Positions 9,501 through 15,231 of a stretch of 64,000 nt of DNA are shown here, one piece after another. A model generated the notes under the pieces. The model did not search any database. It had not been told where the DNA came from and saw only the letters and a program-made list of their open reading frames with translations. The DNA is from Pseudoxanthomonas broegbernensis (lineage in GTDB: Bacteria > Pseudomonadota > Gammaproteobacteria > Xanthomonadales > Xanthomonadaceae), in NCBI RefSeq assembly GCF_014202435.1, contig NZ_JACHGU010000001.1:742018-806017 (forward strand), in the 5' to 3' direction. Each line of letters begins with the position of its first letter. The first letter of the stretch is position 1. The position numbers were made by a program, and so were the translations under genes.

Positions 9501-12275
9501 GTGATCTGGAACGAGAGCCAGGCCGGCTACCGGCAGCAGTTGCAGGACCAGATCGTGGGCATGGTCGCGGCCGATCCCGAGGCCACCTTGCTGGACCGCC
9601 CCGGCGGCATCTTCGTGCGCCCGGCCGAACACATCTCCGACGAGGACCGCATCCTGCTGCAGACCGTGGCGCGCGCCATCATCAGTGACCGCCACGGCAG
9701 CCTCGCCGCGCAGCTCGACCGGCACCCGGCGACGGCGCGTGCGCTGCCGCCGCCGCTGGCCGCGGGGCCGCCCCACGAGACGCTCCCGTCCGGCCTGCCG
9801 GACGCGGCGGCGGGCGTGCCGCAGGTATTTGCGGACGCCGAGGCGTTGCGCGCCGCCGATCCCGGCCCGGTGCTGTTCGACAACGGCCTGGGCGCATTCG
9901 CCGCCGATGGCCGCGAATACCTGATCGAGCTGGACGAGGGCGGGGCGACCCCGGCGCCGTGGTCCAACGTCATCGCCAATGCGCAGTTCGGCAGCGTCCT
10001 CAGCGAGAGCGCGTGCGGCTACAGTTGGCTGGAGAACGCCCATGAGTTCCGGCTGACGCCGTGGCACAACGATCCGGTCACCGACAGCTCGGGCGAGGCG
10101 TTCTACCTGCGCGACGAAGACAGCGGCGCGGTATGGTCGCCGATGGCGCTGCCGTGCCGGGGCCGCGGCAGCTACCGCACCCGGCATGGGTTCGGCTACA
10201 GCGTCTACGAACACGTCGAGGACGGCATCGCCAGCGAACTGTGGGTGTACGTCGATCTGCAGCGCCCGGTCAAGTATTCGCTGCTGCGGCTGCGCAACCT
10301 GTCCGGGCGCCCGCGCCGGCTCAGCGCCACCGGCTATGTCGAATGGGTGCTGGGCGACATCCGCGCGCATTCGCGCATGCACGTGGTGAGCGAGGTCGAC
10401 GCGGCCAGCGGGCTGGTCACCGCGCGCAACCCGTACAACAGCGAGTTCGAGGGGCGCGTGGCGTTCTTCGACGTCGATGCCGAGGTGCGCGGCTTCACCG
10501 CCGACCGCGCCGAGTTCCTGGGCCGCAACGGCCATCCGGGAGCACCGGCGGCGCTGCTCCGCCAGCGGCTGTCCGGTCGCCAGGGCGCGGGCCTGGATCC
10601 GTGCGCGGCGCTGCAGGTGCCCATCGTGCTGGACGCCGGCCAGGCGTTCGAGACGGTGTTCCGGCTGGGAGCCGAGGTGACCGGCGAACGGGCCCTGCAG
10701 TTGGCCGCCGCCACGCGCGGCAGCGCCCACGCCCGCCGTGCGCTGGAGGCCGTGCGCGACCATTGGGACGTTACCCTGTCCGGCGTGCAGGTCAGTACGC
10801 CCGATCCGGCCGTGGACCTGCTGGCCAACGGCTGGCTGCTCTACCAGACCCTGGCCAGCCGTTGCCTGGGCCGCAGCGGCTACTACCAGTCCGGCGGTGC
10901 GTTCGGCTTCCGCGACCAGTTGCAGGACACGATGGCCCTGGTCCACGCGCAGCCGGCGCTGAGCCGCGCCCACCTGTTGCTGAGCGCGGCGCAGCAGTTC
11001 GTCCAGGGCGACGTGCTGCACTGGTGGCACCCGCCGCAGGGGCGCGGGGTACGCACCCGGTGTTCCGACGACTACCTGTGGCTGCCCGTCGCGGTGTGCC
11101 GCTACGTGGAGGCCAGCGGCGACCGCGGGGTGCTCGACGAATCGGTGCGCCTGATCGACGGCCGTCCGCTCAACCAGGACGAGGAGTCGTACTACGACCT
11201 TCCGCACGGCGCGGGCGTGTCGGATTCGCTGTATGGGCATTGCGTGCTGGCGCTGCGCCGCGGCTGCGAACTGACCGGCGAGCGCGGGCTGCCGCTGATC
11301 GGCGGCGGCGACTGGAACGACGGGCTCAACCGGGTCGGGATCGGCGGCCGGGGCGAAAGCGTATGGCTCGGCTTCTTCCTGTGCGAGACATTGCGCCGCT
11401 TCGCGCCGCTCGCCCAGGCCCGCGGCGACGCCGCCTTCGCCGCCTATTGCCAGGCCGGTTCGCAACGGCTGCAGGACAATCTGCAACGCCACGGCTGGGA
11501 TGGGCAGTGGTATCGCCGTGCATGGTTCGACGACGGGACCCCGCTGGGTTCCAGCGGCAACGAGGAGTGCCGCATCGATTCGATCGCCCAGAGCTGGTCG
11601 GTGCTGTCCGGCGCGGGCGGCGCGGAGCGCGGCCGCCAGGCGATGGACTCCCTCTACCGGCACCTGTTCAAGCCGCAGGCCGGCGTGGTCCAGTTGCTGG
11701 ACCCGCCGTTCGACCGCACGCCGCACGACCCCGGCTACATCCGCGGCTACGTCCCGGGCGTGCGCGAGAACGGCGGGCAGTACACCCATGCGGCGGTCTG
11801 GGCGGCGATGGCCTTCGCCGAGCTGGGCGACACCCGCCGCGCCTGGGAGCTGGCCGACCTGATCAACCCGATCCACCATGCACGGGACGCGGCGGCGGTC
11901 GAGCGCTACAAGGTCGAGCCCTACGTGCTCGCCGCCGATGTCTACGCAGTGGCGCCGCACCAGGGGCGCGGCGGCTGGACCTGGTACACCGGTTCGGCCG
12001 GCTGGATGTACCGGCTGCTGACCGAATCGCTGCTGGGCCTGCGCCGCGAGGGCGAATGGCTCTCGCTGCGGCCGTGCATCCCGGCGGCGTGGGACGGCTA
12101 TCGGATGCGCTACAGGTACGGCGGCAGCGACTACCTGATCGAGGTGTCGCAGCGCGACATCGCACAGGCCCGGCTGCAACTGGACGATGTTCCTCTGCCC
12201 GATCTGCGTTGCCCGCTGCGGGACGACGGCCGTCACCACCGGCTCGTGCTGCACTGGCCCAGGCCGACGGCATGA
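3561..12275 (+). CDS. ndvB: Cyclic beta-1,2-glucan synthase (NdvB/ChvB type, 2904 aa)
   Basis: Very large inner-membrane enzyme that initiates, elongates and cyclises beta-1,2-glucan from UDP-glucose, giving periplasmic cyclic glucans. The length agrees with rhizobial and Brucella homologues (about 2,800-2,900 residues). Seen in order: an alpha-helical N-terminal region; membrane segments near 430-480; a GT84 glycosyltransferase domain with D650-S-D652 and the R-x-x-RW motif (R795-W799); further membrane segments near 840-890 and 965-1010; a long middle region corresponding to the glucoamylase-like cyclising (GH189-type) part; and two carbohydrate-active regions ending in a GH94 phosphorylase-like domain with GGGDWNDG (D2584, position of the general acid), thought to control chain length. 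Start ATG 3561 follows AGGTGA; an in-frame ATG at 3579 is less likely. Its stop overlaps the next start. Confidence 0.93.
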   Translation: MPLYWRMLRSSVKSKMQRLRLRRTRIAASGKGPADREPLRATLFGAEQMEQHGRALAAAHTISQAPSGSRLLLQLKSNEAQLDAAAAMLARMMQDEVRINPAGEWLLDNYYLVEEQVRMARRHLPAGYSRQLPSLARGASAGLPRVYDLASEAIAHGDGRIDATVLSRFVAAYQAVTPLTLGELWAIPIMLRLALIDNLRRMAMQVMRDGEDHRLAGGWVRRLNQTAAGSPKDVVLVVADMARSNPPLSGAFVAELTRGLQGRGAVLSMPAAWIEQWVAEAGDSVEALIHAESKRQAADQVSISNSIGSLRFLDRMDWREFVETMSVVERTLRQDPAGIHARMDFDTRDSYRHVVERLARRAGIGEARVAELIVELARQPSAQGAATHVGYYLIDDGRGQAQARVADEVPANRPRRRIRLPPLRTPLWRYLAPVVLLAACFSLGLLWPLYRSGLPAGLLWPLALLALLVFSELGVGLVNWIVTLQVRPRALARMDLSAGIPSDCRTLVVVPSLIGGSAEVDALAEALEVRFLANRDRHLHFALLTDFLDAPQETMPGDAETLERAAWHIAQLNARYSPEHGDRFFLLHRPRLWNAGERCWMGFERKRGKLAALNRLLRSDRPVDGPELDFQRVCGATAVLANVRYVITLDSDTRLPRDAARELVAAMAHPLNRPRLERRRRRIGRGYGILQPGMGSSMRGGRESRYARMFGSDPGIDPYSGTVSDVYQDLFAEGSFIGKGIYDVDAFEAVLAGRFPDNRILSHDLLEGCYARAGLISDVQLFENHPARYLGDARRRSRWIRGDWQLLPWLLPWVPLAGGGHERNPLSWLSRGKLLDNLRRSLVPAAAAVLLAGGWLLSPMPATWTLWLLALWGAPVLLQAVHAVLHGPADSTLAVHLRQVAASTRQQLQRAAVSVACLPYEAAFSLAAIARTLWRMAFSRRRLLQWNPSSEVERQLLAGRHAEWRAMAVAPVVALGLAVALARLAPAALWAAWPLLLGWALSPWLMAWLGQPPPQRGAQLAPAQVAFLGRLARRTWDFFVVHAGEDDNWLPPDNIQEYPALVVAHRTSPTNIGLSLLANLAAHDLGYLPAGQMVERIRRTLVTMESLPRHRGHFYNWYDTQTLQTLPPRYVSTVDSGNLAGHLLTLRQGLLEMIDSPVVPRRLFGGIADTFGVLQEEAAGHEALAEPCGLFRDQVAGLALRPAGTLAQVDRALGGLSARAEAILAAAADGREELQRCARALVDDVHAARTELHHWRPPAGEAGANPDAVHAWEAAPAPTLRHLRDQDDDPSLRARAGERVVQLERLAHLAGQFAQMEYGFLYDRASHLLAIGYNVDERRLDAGQYDLLASEARLCNFVAIAQDQLPQQSWFALGRMMTEAEGGAALLSWSGSMFEYLMPQLVMPSYPDTLLDRTAQQVVLAQVGYGTRRGVPWGISESGYNAVDARLNYQYRAFGVPGLGLKRGLGQDLVVAPYASALALMVAPVPACQNLQRLSRQGFGGRFGLYEAIDYTPARVPRGQEHVLVRSFMSHHQGMSLLALDHLLCGQPMQRRFAADAQFQATLLLLQERVPRTGLFHLHQAESAGNRSLAADTETPLRVIRDPDHGRPGVQLLSNGRYHGMLSSAGGGYSRQRDMAVTRWREDGTRDHWGSFCYLRDAGSGQVWSATHQPTCVAVEGYEAIFSDAKAEFRGRHLGYDTHLEIAISAEDDVELRRLRISNRSRHRRVVEITTYAEVVLAPALTDELHPAFGNLFVQSEILADKQALLCTRRARSHDEAAPWMFHLVAVHDADIGAISYETDRARFLGRGHGPRMPRALVADEALSGTAGSVLDPIVAIRCRIELAPDQRAQIDMVYGVGSQREACVELVDKYRDRRLADRVFDLALTHSQVVRRQINATQADAVLYERLAGLVLYTHPLLRAEPGVLAQNRRGQSGLWGHAISGDLPIVLLRVSDSDNIELVRQMVQAHAYWRLKGLRADLVIWNESQAGYRQQLQDQIVGMVAADPEATLLDRPGGIFVRPAEHISDEDRILLQTVARAIISDRHGSLAAQLDRHPATARALPPPLAAGPPHETLPSGLPDAAAGVPQVFADAEALRAADPGPVLFDNGLGAFAADGREYLIELDEGGATPAPWSNVIANAQFGSVLSESACGYSWLENAHEFRLTPWHNDPVTDSSGEAFYLRDEDSGAVWSPMALPCRGRGSYRTRHGFGYSVYEHVEDGIASELWVYVDLQRPVKYSLLRLRNLSGRPRRLSATGYVEWVLGDIRAHSRMHVVSEVDAASGLVTARNPYNSEFEGRVAFFDVDAEVRGFTADRAEFLGRNGHPGAPAALLRQRLSGRQGAGLDPCAALQVPIVLDAGQAFETVFRLGAEVTGERALQLAAATRGSAHARRALEAVRDHWDVTLSGVQVSTPDPAVDLLANGWLLYQTLASRCLGRSGYYQSGGAFGFRDQLQDTMALVHAQPALSRAHLLLSAAQQFVQGDVLHWWHPPQGRGVRTRCSDDYLWLPVAVCRYVEASGDRGVLDESVRLIDGRPLNQDEESYYDLPHGAGVSDSLYGHCVLALRRGCELTGERGLPLIGGGDWNDGLNRVGIGGRGESVWLGFFLCETLRRFAPLAQARGDAAFAAYCQAGSQRLQDNLQRHGWDGQWYRRAWFDDGTPLGSSGNEECRIDSIAQSWSVLSGAGGAERGRQAMDSLYRHLFKPQAGVVQLLDPPFDRTPHDPGYIRGYVPGVRENGGQYTHAAVWAAMAFAELGDTRRAWELADLINPIHHARDAAAVERYKVEPYVLAADVYAVAPHQGRGGWTWYTGSAGWMYRLLTESLLGLRREGEWLSLRPCIPAAWDGYRMRYRYGGSDYLIEVSQRDIAQARLQLDDVPLPDLRCPLRDDGRHHRLVLHWPRPTA

Positions 12276-12493
12276 GCGGCCGTGCCGAGCTGGACCAGGA
12301 ACTCGACCGCCTGGAAGGGATGCTTCCGCTGTGGACGGAAAAGCTGCGCCACCGCCGCCAGTTCTGGCCGCAGTTCGGCGCGCTCGCCGGCGAGATCATC
12401 GATCGCAGCGCAGAGGCCGACCTGGAGTACGTGCTGCGCCGTCTGGCGCGGATGATCCGGGCCAGCAGGGTGCAGTTCGAGCGGTGGCGATGA
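12272..12493 (+). CDS. Small hypothetical protein (73 aa) coupled to the glucan synthase
   Basis: I do not recognise this protein. Its ATG overlaps the stop codon of the glucan synthase in an ATGA junction, so it should be translated by coupling and be made in step with the synthase. It is charged and likely all helical: an N-terminal heptad-like stretch (LDQELDRLEGMLPLW), a hydrophobic middle (FWPQFGALAGEII) and a basic C-terminal helix (RRLARMIRASRVQFERW). No signal peptide or clear transmembrane span is present, so a cytoplasmic or membrane-peripheral location is likely. A role as partner or stabiliser of the synthase is inferred only from context. Confidence 0.75.
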   Translation: MSGRAELDQELDRLEGMLPLWTEKLRHRRQFWPQFGALAGEIIDRSAEADLEYVLRRLARMIRASRVQFERWR

Positions 12494-12614
12494 CCGATGC
12501 CGCCATGGCGCACGCGTTTCGGCGGCCACGCGTCTTCCGTGCATGGTGCCGGCCGCGTGCCCGGAGCGGGCCTTCTCGACCCGGGTGCGGAATCACGGGC
12601 GAGGCCGGGCGGCG

Positions 12615-13751
12615 TCACGTATCGGCGGTGTGGCGCGGCAGGTCGATGGTGAAGATGCAGCCGGAGCCCGGCAGGTTGCGCACGCTCAGCACGCCGCCGT
12701 TGGCCTCGATGCCATGGCGCGCGATGGACAGCCCCAGGCCCAGGCCGCTGCGGTCCGCGCCCTTCTGGACGAAGGGCAGGAACATGCTTTCCGCGCTGCC
12801 TTCGGGCAGCCCGCCGCACCCGTCCTCCACGTCGATGAGGATGCGGTCGGCCACCGCGTAGGCGTTGAGGCTTATCTGGCTGTTCTCGTGCGAGAACTTG
12901 AATGCGTTCTGCAGGAGGTTGCCGATGGCCGACAGCAGCAGGTCGCGGTCCACGTCCACGGCCAGGCGCATGTCCACGTCCGATGCGGCGAAAGAGCACC
13001 CGGCCGCTTGCGCCTGCAGCGAGGCGGAAAGCCTGACCTCCTCCACGAGGCCGGCGAGCGGAAGCAGCCGGTGCTGCGCGGGCATCCCGGCCGCCATCCG
13101 CACCTCCGCCAACGAGCGGTCTATCAGGTGGGACAGGCCGACCAGGGCGGCGTCCAGCACATGGCCGGTGGCGCCGTTGAGGCCCACGTCGCCCTGGCGG
13201 ATGACCGACAGCGCCAGGGTGGCGGTGCACAGTTGGTTGCGCAGCTCGTGGGCGAAATAGCCGAGTTTCTCGTTCAGCGCGGTCGCGGCCTTTTCCGAGA
13301 TGGCGGAGTCGCGCTGGTAGCCGAACTCGGTGATGGCGCTGGCGATGGCGTTGTCCAGGCAGCGGTTGAGCGTGCGGAATTCGTTGGCATCGATGCTCTC
13401 GCCGCGTTCCACGGCCAGGTCCGAGATCGCCTGGCAAAGGTCGCCGTAATCGTGCACCGCTTCGTCGGCGGTGAAGCCGTGCAGCAGCAGTTGCCTGCCG
13501 TGCAGGGCGGCCGACTCGCTGATTTCGGACAGGGCCGGCTTTCCTCCGCCCGGCATCCCCGATACCTTCCGGCTGCGCTGGGGCTCGGAAGTCCTTTCGA
13601 CCTTCAGCGTCTTGATGAGCTGTTCGAGGAACAGGGTCAGCCCAAGGTCCAATTCCTCGTTCTGCGCGGCGGAAAGCCTGCGCAGCGCCATTTTCGCCCG
13701 GCACCGGGCAATCAGCTCGTCACGATTATCGGCGAGGAATCGGTGCATCAT
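12615..13751 (-). CDS. Cytoplasmic sensor histidine kinase with RsbRD-like N-terminus
   Basis: A 378-residue kinase without transmembrane segments. The C-terminal half is a complete HisKA-HATPase module: phospho-acceptor H168 in FAHELRNQL, N-box with N282 in NLLQNAFKFS, G1 in DGCGGLP and G2 in GLGLGLSIAR. The N-terminal 150 residues are helical (FLEQLIKTL; DYGDLCQAI) and resemble the RsbRD/RsbU N-terminal fold; that resemblance is my inference. No response regulator gene is adjacent, so it is an orphan. It is convergent with the small gene after the glucan synthase and divergent from the cation exporter. ATG at 13751 is followed by a second ATG; a GGGG run lies about 14 bases upstream, so the exact start is uncertain by one residue. 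Confidence 0.85.
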   Translation of the reverse strand: MMHRFLADNRDELIARCRAKMALRRLSAAQNEELDLGLTLFLEQLIKTLKVERTSEPQRSRKVSGMPGGGKPALSEISESAALHGRQLLLHGFTADEAVHDYGDLCQAISDLAVERGESIDANEFRTLNRCLDNAIASAITEFGYQRDSAISEKAATALNEKLGYFAHELRNQLCTATLALSVIRQGDVGLNGATGHVLDAALVGLSHLIDRSLAEVRMAAGMPAQHRLLPLAGLVEEVRLSASLQAQAAGCSFAASDVDMRLAVDVDRDLLLSAIGNLLQNAFKFSHENSQISLNAYAVADRILIDVEDGCGGLPEGSAESMFLPFVQKGADRSGLGLGLSIARHGIEANGGVLSVRNLPGSGCIFTIDLPRHTADT

Positions 13752-14060
13752 TCTGGCACCATACCCCTATTATCGATAGGGCGCGCGGACCAATTGGCCG
13801 GGATATTGGCCGCCTGCCTCCGCAAATGGCCGTTTTTTCCGTTGCGGCCATCGCCGGGGGCGGCCGTATTCCCGCGTTTCATGGGCGGGCGATGTCGCTT
13901 CGCGGCAATGGCCCGGCGATAATCCCCGGGACATTATTCGATGCCCCGCCAGGCGCCGGGAGCGCTTCGTCGGTTCGCGCGCCTGGAAACTCCATGGCCG
14001 GGTCGTGGCGACGCCCGCTGTAATAGTCTCCGGCCATGTCCCTGGCCGATAGTCGGAAAC
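13752..14060. other. 309-bp divergent intergenic region
   Basis: Lies between the histidine kinase (leftward) and the cation exporter (rightward) and should contain both promoters. No gene, RNA or strong symmetric operator stands out. The short sequence GGAA at 14055-14058 before the exporter ATG is a weak ribosome binding site. Confidence 0.4.
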
Positions 14061-15044
14061 ATGAGCGCCGTCCACGACCCCCGCCACGAACACGATCGCG
14101 ACCCTCCCCACGGGCATGGCCATGCCGGCCACCACCATGGCCCGGGCGGGCACAGCCACGTGCCCTCGGAGATCCGCTACGAGCGCCCGCTGTGGTGGGC
14201 GCTGGGCCTGACCGCCACGGTCCTGGTCGCCGAGGCCGTCGGCGCCTGGCTGACCAACAGCCTGGCGCTGCTGTCGGACGCGGCGCACATGGCCACCGAT
14301 ACCCTGGCGCTGGCGATCGCGCTGGTGGCGGTACGGCTGGCGCGGCGGCCGCCCGACGCGCGCCGGACCTACGGCTATGCGCGCTTCGAGGCGCTGGGCG
14401 CGCTGGCCAACGGCGGCCTGCTGTTCCTGCTGGCCGGCTACATCCTGTGGGAGGCATGGCACCGGTTCCGTTCCCCGCTGCCGGTGGCGAGCATGGGCAT
14501 GCTCGGCGTGGCCGTGGTCGGCCTGGCCTGCAACCTGGTGGCGATGCGGCTGCTGCACGCCGGCAGCGGGCAGAGCCTGAACCTCAAGGGCGCCTACCTG
14601 GAGGTGTGGAGCGACATGCTCGGCTCGCTGGCGGTGATCGTGGCCGCCATCGTCATCGGCCTGACCGGGTGGCTGTGGGTGGACCCGCTGCTGGCGGTGC
14701 TGATCGGCCTGTGGGTGCTGCCGCGCACCTGGGTGCTGGTGCGCGAGGCGCTGAACGTGCTCATGGAGGGCGTGCCGCGCGGCGTGGACCTGGCGGCCGT
14801 GCGCGCCGACGTCCAGGCGCACCCGCGCGTGAGCGGCCTGCACGACCTGCACGTATGGGCGCTGGCATCGAGCACGCCGGCGATGACCGCGCACGTGGTG
14901 GTGGCCGCCGGCGCCGATGCGGTCGCCGTGCGCCGCGAGCTGGAAGGCATGCTGGTGCAGCGCCATCGCATCGCCCACGTGACCCTGCAGATGGAGGCCG
15001 CCGACGAGGCGCACTGCGCCGGCTGCGGCGACGGGGCGCACTGA
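14061..15044 (+). CDS. Cation diffusion facilitator (CzcD/ZitB-type zinc exporter)
   Basis: A 327-residue inner-membrane metal/proton antiporter that exports Zn(II) or similar divalent cations. The first 35 residues are rich in histidine (clusters HEHDRD, HGHGHAGHHH, HSH), a usual zinc-binding tail. Six membrane segments follow. Metal-site residues are visible in segment 2 (D73, H76, D80 in LSDAAHMATD) and in segment 5 (E181-x-x-x-D185 in LEVWSDMLGS), a Glu variant of the usual His. The cytoplasmic C-terminal domain has HDLHVWAL and ends in CAGCGDGAH, which could also bind metal. I chose the ATG at 14061 because the histidine tail begins there and a longer reading upstream looks non-coding. 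Substrate among Zn, Co and Cd is not determined. Confidence 0.92.
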   Translation: MSAVHDPRHEHDRDPPHGHGHAGHHHGPGGHSHVPSEIRYERPLWWALGLTATVLVAEAVGAWLTNSLALLSDAAHMATDTLALAIALVAVRLARRPPDARRTYGYARFEALGALANGGLLFLLAGYILWEAWHRFRSPLPVASMGMLGVAVVGLACNLVAMRLLHAGSGQSLNLKGAYLEVWSDMLGSLAVIVAAIVIGLTGWLWVDPLLAVLIGLWVLPRTWVLVREALNVLMEGVPRGVDLAAVRADVQAHPRVSGLHDLHVWALASSTPAMTAHVVVAAGADAVAVRRELEGMLVQRHRIAHVTLQMEAADEAHCAGCGDGAH

Positions 15045-15231
15045 CCCGGCCCGCCGCGCCCTCCATCCCTAAACGCGCATCGGCGTATCGCCGCAATGCA
15101 AGATGCGGCGGATGTGCAGGCAGTCTAACGTCCATGTAACGGATTGCGGCCCTGCGGTGGCCGCCCGGAAGAGAGGAACGCCCCCAGGAACCAGCAGACG
15201 TATCTGCCATCACAACACGAGGGAAGTGGAC

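Noticed and set aside
3555..12254. An uninterrupted 2899-codon reading frame on the minus strand opposite the cyclic glucan synthase
   Set aside because: It is the mirror of a GC-rich coding sequence: composition is dominated by Arg, Gln, Ala, Val and His, with no domain or motif. The plus strand carries clear GT84 and GH94 motifs.
10061..12493. An 810-codon plus-strand frame inside the glucan synthase gene
   Set aside because: Only its last 73 codons, after the synthase stop, look like protein; the rest is a shifted reading of the synthase. I kept only the terminal small gene.
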